DNA from: a bacterium
GTDB lineage: Bacteria; Bacillota_I; Bacilli_A; RF39; UBA660
Length of the DNA stretch: 28,439 bases
Direction of reading: 5' to 3'
NCBI GenBank assembly: GCA_004563275.1
Contig: SFSZ01000014.1
Location: 1-28,439 of the forward strand
Positions 16,272-24,268 of this stretch are shown here, piece after piece. Position 1 is the stretch's first letter, and every line of letters begins with the position of its first letter. The position numbers and the translations under genes were made by a program. The notes below the pieces were generated by a model. That model saw only the letters and a list, made by a program, of their open reading frames with translations. It searched no databases and was not told where the DNA came from.

Positions 16272-17375
16272 ATGAATAATGAATTAAGTTTACTTGTTAA
16301 AGATCTTCCTCAAGATGATGTTGAATTATTTTCTAAAAATACTGTAGCAACTATTGATGCTAAAAAGGTAGTTGATAAGATTACTATTGATTATTCATGG
16401 GTTGATGTCTTGGATGAATCAATTCCTTATTTGGATAATATTATTCGTAATCCAAGACGTTTTATTGTTTCTGAAGAAGATATTGTTCCAATTGAAAAGA
16501 CTAAAAAGGTTGCAGAAGAGTCTATTAAACATTTGGCAGTACATACTAATTTAATTCAAGATGTTGATGAAGATGGTATGGTTAAACCGATTAAATTACT
16601 TAATGTATTTAAAGAAGAAACTATTGATTTATATGAAAATAGATTTATTTATTCTTTAATTACAAATCTTTATACTTTTGTTAGGGAACAAATGACTTAT
16701 GAGGAACAAAGCGCTTCTAATAAAGAAGAGAGAAGTGTTCATTATGAAGCTAATACTAGTTTTGATAATAGAACTGTTAATATTAAACTTGATTTAGTAA
16801 GTAGTGATAGAGATAGACAAAGCTTAACTGAAGAGATGCTTGAAGAAAGAAAAGAGAAAATTAAACATATTTGTGAAGTTTTAGAGGACTTTATGGCTAG
16901 TAAGTTTATGAAGATGATGACTAATGCAACACCAGTTAGAAGTCCAATTAGAAAGACTAATGTTATTTTAAAAGAACAAAACTTTATTAAGGCTTTACAA
17001 TTATGGGAGTTTTTAGAAAGTTATCAAGTTGAAAAACCAGTAAGAGAAGAAAAAGAGAATGTTGATTTAACTAGTAGTTCTTTAAGTAAGAATTTTAATA
17101 TGACTTATTTCTTAAATTATTGTGTTTTATATGATATTGTTAGTACTGATGGTACTTTGGTACCACCTGAGAAAATTGATTTTTCTGAAGCATTATATGA
17201 TTATGCGAAGGGATTTGATGTTGATGATAAAGAACTTCGTAAACAATTAAATGAAGAGCTTACTAAAGCAGAAAATTATAAACAATTACAGAAAAATGAA
17301 GCTAAGAAGTGTTATGATGCATTTATAGATAATCATAATGCTAGAATTGCTAAAGCGTTATTATTATTTAGATAG
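16272..17375 (+). CDS. DUF2357-like partner protein of the AAA+ ATPase
   Basis: This 367-residue cytoplasmic, mostly helical protein contains the segment LYENRFIYSLITNLYTFV (around residues 120-137), resembling the YENRF core of DUF2357 proteins that accompany McrB-like ATPases. Central charged helices (about 180-215) could form a coiled coil, and the end is a Lys/Glu-rich helix. Family members elsewhere often carry a C-terminal PD-(D/E)XK nuclease; I see no such motif here, so this copy may be non-nucleolytic. The ribosome binding site is weak (GAAAGATGG) and the gap to the ATPase gene is 23 bases. The family call is tentative; co-occurrence with the ATPase is the stronger evidence. Confidence 0.6.
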   Translation: MNNELSLLVKDLPQDDVELFSKNTVATIDAKKVVDKITIDYSWVDVLDESIPYLDNIIRNPRRFIVSEEDIVPIEKTKKVAEESIKHLAVHTNLIQDVDEDGMVKPIKLLNVFKEETIDLYENRFIYSLITNLYTFVREQMTYEEQSASNKEERSVHYEANTSFDNRTVNIKLDLVSSDRDRQSLTEEMLEERKEKIKHICEVLEDFMASKFMKMMTNATPVRSPIRKTNVILKEQNFIKALQLWEFLESYQVEKPVREEKENVDLTSSSLSKNFNMTYFLNYCVLYDIVSTDGTLVPPEKIDFSEALYDYAKGFDVDDKELRKQLNEELTKAENYKQLQKNEAKKCYDAFIDNHNARIAKALLLFR

Positions 17376-17386
17376 GAGGGATATTA

Positions 17387-18655
17387 ATGGCTAAAGATAA
17401 AAATAAGAAGACTAATCCGATAGCAGGATTTGGTGGTAAGGTTATTGATTTAGCTAAATTTAATATTAAATCTGATAAAGAACAATATGAAGAGATTAAA
17501 AAGACTTTAGAAGATATTTATCAAGATAATCTTAAGGTTACGAGAAAGCATATAATGAAAGTTATTGGGCTTACTTTAGTTCCTAAAGATGATTATGTAT
17601 ACCTTCCTTATAATTTAAAGGTATCTAAAGAAAAGTTAAATTTAAGATTTGAAGTAGTTAAAAAGAAAACAGTTGGTTTAGGGTTAATTATATTTGGAAT
17701 TTGGTTATTTGTCTTTGCTTTGGTTGCAGCTACTTATGCTGGTTTTAGATATCTTAGTTTAGCTGATTTAAATAAAGATATTGATGGTGATGGCATTGCA
17801 GATATTAATATTGATATTAATGGTGATAATTATGCGGATATTAATATTGATACTAATAATGATGATAAGCCAAATATTAATATAGATTATAAAGGTAATA
17901 GAAAATCTGTCTTTAATATTGATAAAGATGGTGATGGTAAATCTGATTATAATTTAGTTAATGATGCTAGTGATGATGAAAAAAGAGAATGTAAGATTAA
18001 TTGTGATATTGATGGTGATGGATGGCCTGATATTAATTTAGATTTAGATGGTGATAGTGAGCCTGATACTGATATTGATACTGATAATGATGGGATTCCT
18101 GATTTAAATTTAGATATTGATGGTGATGGTAAGTGTGATGTAATGTGTGATACTGATGGTGATAATAAGTGTGACTATCAATGTATTAAACCAGATGATG
18201 ATGGAAAAAATACTGGTTCTTCTTCACAAACTGGTGATCCTAATACTAATTCTGGTTCAACTACTTTAATGCTTAATTTTGTTGATGGAGTTACAGTTAA
18301 TGTTGATAATTTATATCCTGATGATCAACCTGGTGTAGCCAAGGTAAATCCTTATAAGACGTTTACTGTAGAAAATTTATCTAATAATACAATTATTTAT
18401 TCATTGAAATTTAAGGTTATAAAAAATACTTTTGTTACCAATAATTTCCAATTTAAGGTTGAATCTACTAATGGTGGTGGAACTTTGGGTTATACACCAA
18501 CTCCTAAAAAAGATGCATACATTGTTAGAAATGTAAGTATTCCAGCAAGGGTTAGTCAAAAATATAAGATTACATTTAATTTAGCTGGTACTAATAAACC
18601 ACAAAATCAAGATCAAGGTAAGAATTTTACAGCAGAGATTGATGTTGAATTATAA
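17387..18655 (+). CDS. Single-pass membrane protein with extracellular Asp-rich calcium-type repeats and TasA-like end domain
   Basis: This 422-residue protein has a cytoplasmic N-terminal domain (about 1-92) and one membrane helix (about 95-118, LGLIIFGIWLFVFALVAATY). A ~150-residue Asp/Asn/Gly repeat region follows (about 124-270) with many DxDGDG or DTDNDG loops, of the kind that bind calcium in EF-hand or thrombospondin type-3 repeats. A Ser/Thr/Gly linker leads to a C-terminal beta domain (about 292-422; LYPDDQPGVAKVNPYKTFTVENLSNNTI...) that resembles the camelysin/TasA-like domains encoded just downstream. GGAGGG precedes the ATG, 11 bases after the DUF2357-like gene. It could connect the cytoplasmic AAA+ machinery to fibres outside the cell; this role is inferred from topology and context. 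Confidence 0.75.
   Translation: MAKDKNKKTNPIAGFGGKVIDLAKFNIKSDKEQYEEIKKTLEDIYQDNLKVTRKHIMKVIGLTLVPKDDYVYLPYNLKVSKEKLNLRFEVVKKKTVGLGLIIFGIWLFVFALVAATYAGFRYLSLADLNKDIDGDGIADINIDINGDNYADINIDTNNDDKPNINIDYKGNRKSVFNIDKDGDGKSDYNLVNDASDDEKRECKINCDIDGDGWPDINLDLDGDSEPDTDIDTDNDGIPDLNLDIDGDGKCDVMCDTDGDNKCDYQCIKPDDDGKNTGSSSQTGDPNTNSGSTTLMLNFVDGVTVNVDNLYPDDQPGVAKVNPYKTFTVENLSNNTIIYSLKFKVIKNTFVTNNFQFKVESTNGGGTLGYTPTPKKDAYIVRNVSIPARVSQKYKITFNLAGTNKPQNQDQGKNFTAEIDVEL
17771..18195 (+). repeat. Coding tandem Asp-rich (calcium-loop) repeats
   Basis: Irregular units of 6-12 codons built on GATATTGATGGTGATGG-like sequence encode DIDGDG, DINGDN, DTNNDD and DTDNDG loops. The nucleotide repetition makes the stretch prone to length change. 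Confidence 0.7.
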
Positions 18656-18656
18656 T

Positions 18657-18674
18657 AGGCGTTTTGCCTTTTTT
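18657..18674 (+). terminator. Weak terminator or attenuator between the AAA+ operon and the TasA-like genes
   Basis: AGGCG (18657-18661), a TTT loop and TGCCT (18665-18669) followed by T residues form a short hairpin. The ribosome binding site of the next gene (AAGGAGAT, 18679-18686) follows at once. Partial read-through would couple the two units. Confidence 0.45.
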
Positions 18675-18691
18675 CTGGAAGGAGATATAAG

Positions 18692-19285
18692 ATGAAAGAT
18701 AGTAGTTTTAAAATTGTAACTATAGCAGCTTTATTAATTGCTGTGTTAGGACTTAGTATTGGTTATGCTACTTATACAGAAAACTTAAAAATATCTGGTA
18801 CGGTTACAGCAAGAGCTAGTTCAAATGTATGGAATGTTAAATTTGAAAATATATCTGCAGCTGAACTTGGAGGAATTGCTACTGAAATGGTTGCTCCAGA
18901 CTTAACTTCTACTGTTATTAGTAAATTTCAAGTTAATTTCTTTGCACCGGGTGATTCAGTTAGTTATACTTTCGATGTAGCTAATAGGGGATTATTGGAT
19001 GCTACACTGACAACTTTTACAATGGGAACTTTAAGTTGTGCACCTTCAACAAACAGTACTGCAACTGCTGCTGAAGCTAATGCTTTATGTAATGATTTAA
19101 CTTATACTATAACTTATGCTGATGGTAGTGAAGTTAAAGTTGGTGATTTAGTTAGATATACAGATGGTAATAATATTAAGACTTTAAAGGTTACATTAGC
19201 ATGGAAAAGTGATTCGACAGTATCTTTATCAGATGATGTTTTAGTTACAATTGGAGTTACGAATTTTATATATACTCAAGCTTAG
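18692..19285 (+). CDS. TasA/camelysin-like secreted subunit (1 of 2)
   Basis: This 197-residue protein has a SipW-cognate-type signal sequence: KIVTIAALLIAVLGLSIGYATYTENLKISGT, given here in two parts as KIVTIAALLIAVLGLS and IGYATYTENLKISGT. Cleavage is likely near GYA. The mature part is a beta-rich domain with VNFFAPGDSVSYTFDVAN, typical of TasA/camelysin-like proteins that form extracellular fibres. Two Cys (in LSCAP and NALCNDL) are conserved in the next gene and could form a disulfide. It has the same length as that paralogue and aligns with it throughout. AAGGAG lies 7 bases before the ATG. A dedicated promoter is not obvious, so expression may depend on read-through from the AAA+ operon. 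A SipW-type peptidase gene lies two genes downstream. Confidence 0.82.
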   Translation: MKDSSFKIVTIAALLIAVLGLSIGYATYTENLKISGTVTARASSNVWNVKFENISAAELGGIATEMVAPDLTSTVISKFQVNFFAPGDSVSYTFDVANRGLLDATLTTFTMGTLSCAPSTNSTATAAEANALCNDLTYTITYADGSEVKVGDLVRYTDGNNIKTLKVTLAWKSDSTVSLSDDVLVTIGVTNFIYTQA

Positions 19286-19314
19286 GACAGAAAGATTGCT
19301 TTTTGTCTTTTTTT
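19286..19314 (+). terminator. Intrinsic terminator between the paralogous subunits
   Basis: A 9-bp stem with one G-T pair (19286-19294 with 19299-19307), a 4-base loop and a T-run to 19314, immediately after the stop codon. It separates the two subunit genes into different transcripts. Confidence 0.82.
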
Positions 19315-19334
19315 ATATTTTATAATTTTAGTAG

Positions 19335-19364
19335 TTGATTATTTTTACTATTTAATGATATAAT
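19335..19364 (+). promoter_or_regulatory. Promoter of the second TasA-like gene
   Basis: TTGATT (19335-19340), 18 bases and TATAAT (19359-19364). Together with AGGAGG (19379-19384) before the ATG this gives strong, independent expression signals. Confidence 0.68.
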
Positions 19365-19394
19365 AACTAATGAAAGATAGGAGGAAAAGATAAG

Positions 19395-19988
19395 ATGAAA
19401 GATAGAGGTTTTAAAGTTATTGCAATAGCTGCATTATTACTTGCAGTAGTTGGTTTAACAGTTGCATATGCATCATATACTGAAACATTAAAAGTATCTG
19501 GTACTGTTACTGCTAAAGCTTCAACTGAATCATGGGATGTTCATTTTACTGCACCATCTACACCTACTTTAGGTGGTCTTGCTACTGTTGGAAAAGCTCC
19601 AACTGCTACAGCTACTGTAATTAGCGGATTCAATGTTAATTTCTTTGCACCTGGTGACTCTGTTGAATATAACTTCAATGTTGAAAATGGTGGTAAGTTA
19701 AATGCTAAATTAACAAATGTATCTCTTGGATCTTTAAGCTGTGCACCAGGAACTGGTAGTAAAAATGCTACTACAGAAGAAGCTAATGCTTTATGTGCTG
19801 ATTTAACATTTGCATTAACTTATGCTGATGGCACTGAAATCAGAACAAATGATGTACTTACTCATACATCAAACAACACTAAAGGCTTAAAGTTAGTTGT
19901 TTCTTGGAAAGCTGACTCTAGTGTAACTTTATCAGGTGATGCTGTTGTTACTGTTGGCGAATCTACATTAACTTATACTCAAGCTTAA
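19395..19988 (+). CDS. TasA/camelysin-like secreted subunit (2 of 2), probable major subunit
   Basis: This 197-residue paralogue of the preceding subunit has the same layout: signal sequence ending AVVGLTVAYASYTETL, then a beta domain with VNFFAPGDSVEYNFNVEN and the same two Cys positions (LSCAP, NALCADL). It has its own promoter and an AGGAGG site. Its codons are visibly more C-ending (TTC, AAC, GAC, ATC, GGC) than those of its paralogue and neighbours, as expected for a highly expressed gene. I infer that this is the main fibre subunit and the upstream copy a minor or initiating one. Processing by the SipW-type peptidase encoded 28 bases downstream is likely; assembly into fibres is known for the family but not shown here. 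Confidence 0.85.
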   Translation: MKDRGFKVIAIAALLLAVVGLTVAYASYTETLKVSGTVTAKASTESWDVHFTAPSTPTLGGLATVGKAPTATATVISGFNVNFFAPGDSVEYNFNVENGGKLNAKLTNVSLGSLSCAPGTGSKNATTEEANALCADLTFALTYADGTEIRTNDVLTHTSNNTKGLKLVVSWKADSSVTLSGDAVVTVGESTLTYTQA

Positions 19989-20015
19989 TAATATTTTAGT
20001 TAGAGAGATTTATTT

Positions 20016-21173
20016 ATGAAGAAAAGTGAAATAAAAGCTTTAATATTTATAGTTTTTATTATCATATTATTTCTTATAAACAGTTTTTTTACCAAAATAT
20101 TTACTGATTATGGTAGTGTAGCTTTTCTTATCTTTATGGTAGGAATTGCGTGGCTTTTATTTGGATTGTCCAAAGATAAAAGTAGATATAATAAAGATGT
20201 ATGTCTATCAATAGTTATTTATGTAGTTTTATATTACTTACTTATTTATTTGATAGGTTTCTTTACAGGATTTAATTTTAATGTATATGATACAAGCATA
20301 GTTGGAATAGTTAAGAACATTGTTCCGATTATTCTAACTATTGCTTTATCTGAATTTTTACGTTATATGTTAATTTCTAAGTTTAAGGATAATACATTTT
20401 TGTTAATTCTTTCTGTTATAGCATTTGTGCTTGTAGATGTTACATTTACGTTTAGAACAATTAATTATAAGGATTTTGGATCGATTTTAGAAAATTTTGG
20501 ACTATTTATATTACCTAGTATTAGTGTTGGAGTTTTATGTACTTATTTATGTATTAAAACTAGTTATAAAGCGACTATTTTATATAGGTTATTAACTACT
20601 TTACCTTTATACATAATTAGTATTATTCCGGACTTTGGTAATTATATATGGTCTGTTCTTAATGTATCAATTCCAATTATATTTTTGATTATTGAATATA
20701 ATTTCTTTAAAAAGAATGAACATATCTTTAAAAGAATTATTCTTAAAGCAAATGCTTATAAGAAAAATAAAATAACATTAGTTATAAATATTATTGTTAT
20801 TGTGTTTCTGTTTATTTTAGTTGGTCTTACTTGTGGTTTATTTAAATATCAATTGGTTGTTATTGCGACAGGATCTATGCAACCTTATGTTTATAGAGGA
20901 GATACTGTTCTTGTTAAAAAGATTGATGATAACCAAAAGAAAAATTTAAATATAGGGGAGATTTTAGTTTATTATAGAGAAGATAGAATTATTTGTCATA
21001 GAATTTATAATAAAGTAGAGTCTGGTGGATATATATTTTATCAAACTAAAGGTGATAATAATAATGATCCCGATAATTATTTAATTGAATTACATGAAAT
21101 AATTGGTACTACTAATCATAAAGTAAAATATATTGGACTTCCAACTATTTGGTTAGCAGAAATATTTGAATAG
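20016..21173 (+). CDS. SipW-type signal peptidase I with large N-terminal membrane domain
   Basis: In this 385-residue protein, residues 1 to about 275 hold seven or eight membrane helices, and the C-terminal ~110 residues are a signal peptidase I domain. The catalytic serine is in ATGSMQPYVYRGD (Ser287). The second catalytic position is a histidine (RIICHRIY, His328) rather than lysine. This is the Ser-His class of SipW and archaeal/ER peptidases. QTKGDNNNDPD follows as the conserved Asp-containing box. SipW of Bacillus subtilis is much shorter, so the multi-pass N-terminal part is unusual and may be a fused partner. Its position between the TasA-like genes and other GYA-signal proteins points to these as substrates. 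Only a weak ribosome binding site (AGAGAG) precedes the ATG. Confidence 0.88.
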   Translation: MKKSEIKALIFIVFIIILFLINSFFTKIFTDYGSVAFLIFMVGIAWLLFGLSKDKSRYNKDVCLSIVIYVVLYYLLIYLIGFFTGFNFNVYDTSIVGIVKNIVPIILTIALSEFLRYMLISKFKDNTFLLILSVIAFVLVDVTFTFRTINYKDFGSILENFGLFILPSISVGVLCTYLCIKTSYKATILYRLLTTLPLYIISIIPDFGNYIWSVLNVSIPIIFLIIEYNFFKKNEHIFKRIILKANAYKKNKITLVINIIVIVFLFILVGLTCGLFKYQLVVIATGSMQPYVYRGDTVLVKKIDDNQKKNLNIGEILVYYREDRIICHRIYNKVESGGYIFYQTKGDNNNDPDNYLIELHEIIGTTNHKVKYIGLPTIWLAEIFE

Positions 21174-21189
21174 AAATGAGGAGTAATAA

Positions 21190-22266
21190 ATGGAAGATAC
21201 TAGTAAGAAAAAATCTAGTTTTATAGAGAAAAATTTTTCTAGTCCAACTTTTAATATGATTTTTACTGGATCAATAATTATATTGGTTTCTTGTTTTGTA
21301 CTAGTATTTTTCATTAAATTATTCATCATAAATGAAGTTGACCATTTATCATATGATGAAAAGGTTACACCTGATTATAAAGTAAATTTAAAAGATAATG
21401 ATTATTATGAAGTAAAAACATTACCATCTGGCATGAATTATATTGCTAGTTTGGTAGATAACATTAGTGTTAATTTTAAGTATAGTTTTGAAGCTACTGA
21501 TGTAATTGACTATAATACAACTTATTATATTGAAGCAATTACAAGAGTATATGATGATAAAAACAAATCAAAAACTCTTTTTGAGAAAAAAGAAATTTTA
21601 TCTGAAAGTAGAACTATAACAAAGGAAAAAATAAAAAATTTAGGATTTACTGAAAGTGTTAATGTTGACTATGAACATTTTAATAATTTAGTTAGAGCAT
21701 TTAAAACTGAATATGGTTTAGCTAAATCTAGTGATGTTACAATTGCACTTGTAATGAAGACAAGTGGTGGTAACTCAGAATATAAAGGTAATATTAATTT
21801 AAATAGTCATGCTACGGTAGTAATCCCACTAACTGAGCAAACAATAAATGTGTCTATTAATAGTAATAATGTTACGAATCAAGACAGATTACTAGAAAAG
21901 ATAGGTTTAAATAATATAAATTGGTATAATTTAGGAATGTTTGTTATTTTAACATCTTTAGATTTATACTTATTAGTTAAATTAAGTAAGAATATTAAAA
22001 AGTATTTAGATTCATTTAGTTTATATGATAAGACTTTAAAGAAGATACTTAGAGATTATGATAGTATAATAGCAAATATTAATAATGATACTGTTATAAT
22101 GAATGATAAGGTTATATTTGTGGAATCTTTCGATGAATTAATTGATATACATGATAATTTGGGTAGTCCAATATTGTTTAATGAGGTTATTAAAGGTTAT
22201 AAATCTTATTTTACAATTATTGATAATAATATGATGTATAGATATGTTTTAGAAAATAATAAATAA
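21190..22266 (+). CDS. DUF5305-like bitopic membrane protein
   Basis: This 358-residue protein has a cytoplasmic N-terminus, a membrane helix at about 25-48 (IFTGSIIILVSCFVLVFFIKL) and an extracellular beta-rich domain of about 190 residues (YDEKVTPDYKVNLKDNDYYE ... VVIPLTEQTINVSIN). A second helix lies at about 244-266, with a cytoplasmic tail after it. The layout and the PLTEQTI-type motif match DUF5305 proteins, which often sit next to SipW-type signal peptidases. GAGGAG precedes the ATG, 16 bases after the peptidase gene, so the two are co-expressed. It is a likely accessory to secretion or assembly of the fibre subunits. The function of DUF5305 is not known. Confidence 0.7.
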   Translation: MEDTSKKKSSFIEKNFSSPTFNMIFTGSIIILVSCFVLVFFIKLFIINEVDHLSYDEKVTPDYKVNLKDNDYYEVKTLPSGMNYIASLVDNISVNFKYSFEATDVIDYNTTYYIEAITRVYDDKNKSKTLFEKKEILSESRTITKEKIKNLGFTESVNVDYEHFNNLVRAFKTEYGLAKSSDVTIALVMKTSGGNSEYKGNINLNSHATVVIPLTEQTINVSINSNNVTNQDRLLEKIGLNNINWYNLGMFVILTSLDLYLLVKLSKNIKKYLDSFSLYDKTLKKILRDYDSIIANINNDTVIMNDKVIFVESFDELIDIHDNLGSPILFNEVIKGYKSYFTIIDNNMMYRYVLENNK

Positions 22267-22290
22267 TTGAATGAAATATTCAATTTTTTT
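22265..22290 (+). terminator. Intrinsic terminator after the DUF5305-like gene
   Basis: A perfect 8-bp stem (22265-22272 with 22278-22285), a 5-base loop and a T-run to 22290. Confidence 0.82.
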
Positions 22291-22346
22291 ATGTTTAATT
22301 ATTTATTATTTTATGGTAAAATAAATATGATAATAGGAGATAATTG

Positions 22347-24227
22347 ATGAAGGATATGAAACATAGATTAAATGGTGTAAAGAAAAATAAACTTATTATT
22401 TTTGCGAGTATATTTGCTATTGCTTGTATATCTTTATTATCAGTTGGTTATGCAGCTAATTCATCTACTTTAGCATTTGATGGTTCAGCTTTTGCAAGAG
22501 CTGAAGGAGATGTGCGTATTACTGATGTACAATGTCTTAAACCATCAAGTGGTTTAGCAGATACTTCTGGTAATCTTTTTTATCCAGAATATACAAAAGA
22601 TTCAATTAATGGTGGTATTAGATTAAACTCTACTTTAACAAGTATGGTGTGTAATATAGAAGTAACGAATTTATCTTCTAATAATGTTTTAATAACTAAT
22701 ATTGAACAGATTAGATTTAGTAATCCTAATATGACTTATTCTTTTGAAAATGTTGTAGTTAATGAAACACTTATACCTGCTGCTAATAAGAGTGTATTGA
22801 AGTTAAAAATTTCTTTTAGAGATAATATTATTTCAAAAATTCTTGGTTTGGCTGAAAATATTATCGAAAATGTTTTAGGCATTCCATTAAATGTTTATTT
22901 TGGTTTTAGATTTAGTTTTTATAAAATTGCTCAATATACTTTATCCGTAACAGCTACTCCAGAAGATGCGCTGATTGTTTTTGAGGAAGGAGATCAGGTT
23001 GTTGCGAGTGGTACTGGGCATGTATCTAAATTAATTGATTCTAATAAAACTATTAAATATACTGTATCTAAGAATAATTATTATACACAAAGTGAAACTA
23101 TTACGATGACTGAAGATACTACGCGGACGATTGAGCTTACTTATAAACAGGATTATGAACTTACAATTAATCCAACTCCAAGTAATTCTTTAGTTACTCT
23201 TAAGGTTAATGGAGAGGTTGTTTCATCAGGTACCGGTGTTCAATCTTATACAGCAGTTGATGAAACTACTATTGAATATACGGTTTCAATGTTTGAATAT
23301 TATGATAAAACAGGATCATTTACATTAGATGGTAAAGATACAACCATTGATGTTTCATTAGATGAAATGCCATGGATAACTGGTACTTTTACAAATACTG
23401 ATAGAACAGTGGCAACTACTAAAGAAGATGTTGTTTATCACCCAGGAAAGTATTTAATTGAGATGTGGGGTGGTAAAGGTGGTCAGTATTATCGTGCTGA
23501 AAGTAAACTAACTGGTTATCGTGGTGAAGCAGGATATATTTATGCGATAGTTGATTTAGAATATAATGATAATATTTTCTTTACACTAGGTGGTAATGGA
23601 CGTGATGGAGCTGTGTCTGGTACTGCTAGAGGTGGAGCTAATGGTGGTGGCAATGGTGGAGCTACCTATGCTGGAGGTGGTGGTGGTTACTCAGCCTTGG
23701 CGGTTGGTACTACTTCTATTAATGAAGCAAATATTAATTCTGGTAATGTTTTAATGATTGTAGCTGGCGGTGGCGGAGCAGGAGGTTCTTCTCTTACCTC
23801 CGGTAAACCAGGAGATGGTGGTAATGGTGGTACTTTAACAAGTACAACAACTACTATTAGTATAGGAACTGTTTTCCATGGAGCTGATGGTACTTTAAAT
23901 GGTGCTAACGAAGGTCGTAATGGTCTTGGCGGTACAACAACTAGTACAGCTAATTCAAGTGGTGGTGCAGCCGGTGGATTGCTATTAGGTGGTGCTGGTA
24001 ATAGAAATGGTGGTGGCGGTGGCGCTGGCTACTATGGAGGTTCTGGATCCGCCGGTGCTGGTACATTGTCATCAAATCAACCTGGTGGTGCAGGTGGTGG
24101 ATCATCATTTATTTCATCTAAAGTGACATACAGTAATTTACCAAGTACTGCGACAAGTAAATTAGTTGCGACAAATCCTAGTTCAACTGGTGGTGCAATT
24201 GTTATTACTTATTTAGGTAAAAATTAA
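22347..24227 (+). CDS. Large secreted surface protein: TasA-type signal, two PEGA domains, glycine-rich domain
   Basis: This 626-residue protein opens with a signal of the same class as the neighbouring subunits (IACISLLSVGYAANSSTLAF). A beta-rich N-terminal domain (about 34-195) is followed by two PEGA-like repeats (about 196-265, with TATPEDALIVFEEG, and about 269-338, with NPTPSNSLVTLKVNG). The C-terminus is a ~280-residue glycine-rich domain beginning HPGKYLIEMWGGKGG, with many GGGG and GGAGG runs, like the glycine-rich domains of bacterial adhesins and ALK-type receptors. No sortase motif or C-terminal anchor is visible. A TTG at 22344 extends the frame by one codon, but AGGAG is 7 bases from the ATG at 22347. 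I infer a fibre tip, adhesin or matrix component processed by the same signal peptidase. Its terminator is the first copy of a 31-base repeat. Confidence 0.78.
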   Translation: MKDMKHRLNGVKKNKLIIFASIFAIACISLLSVGYAANSSTLAFDGSAFARAEGDVRITDVQCLKPSSGLADTSGNLFYPEYTKDSINGGIRLNSTLTSMVCNIEVTNLSSNNVLITNIEQIRFSNPNMTYSFENVVVNETLIPAANKSVLKLKISFRDNIISKILGLAENIIENVLGIPLNVYFGFRFSFYKIAQYTLSVTATPEDALIVFEEGDQVVASGTGHVSKLIDSNKTIKYTVSKNNYYTQSETITMTEDTTRTIELTYKQDYELTINPTPSNSLVTLKVNGEVVSSGTGVQSYTAVDETTIEYTVSMFEYYDKTGSFTLDGKDTTIDVSLDEMPWITGTFTNTDRTVATTKEDVVYHPGKYLIEMWGGKGGQYYRAESKLTGYRGEAGYIYAIVDLEYNDNIFFTLGGNGRDGAVSGTARGGANGGGNGGATYAGGGGGYSALAVGTTSINEANINSGNVLMIVAGGGGAGGSSLTSGKPGDGGNGGTLTSTTTTISIGTVFHGADGTLNGANEGRNGLGGTTTSTANSSGGAAGGLLLGGAGNRNGGGGGAGYYGGSGSAGAGTLSSNQPGGAGGGSSFISSKVTYSNLPSTATSKLVATNPSSTGGAIVITYLGKN

Positions 24228-24255
24228 AACTCATTTATTTGAGTTTTTTTTCATA
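24225..24255. repeat. 31-base direct repeat, copy 1 (contains an intrinsic terminator)
   Basis: This 31-base segment, starting at the stop codon of the glycine-rich protein gene, recurs without mismatch at 26718-26748. It holds an 8-bp hairpin (AAAACTCA / TGAGTTTT, loop TTTATT) and a T-run. A-rich sequence on the left lets it act on minus-strand transcripts too. It is probably the end of both the glycine-rich gene and the Cys-rich peptide gene, and it may mark a cassette boundary. Confidence 0.88.
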
Positions 24256-24268
24256 AAAAAAGATCTAA

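Noticed and set aside
16372..16554. 60-codon ORF inside the DUF2357-like gene
   Set aside because: A shifted-frame shadow with Leu/Ile-rich content and no start signals.
14740..17375. Standard McrBC restriction system
   Set aside because: The ATPase is McrB-like, but it has a membrane helix, no McrC-type nuclease motif is visible, and the neighbours are surface proteins; the restriction label was not used.
17771..18195. Dockerin call for the Asp-rich repeats
   Set aside because: The loops lack the paired helices and ..LLKIQK-type segments seen in the real dockerin at the end of the autolysin; they fit thrombospondin type-3-like repeats better.
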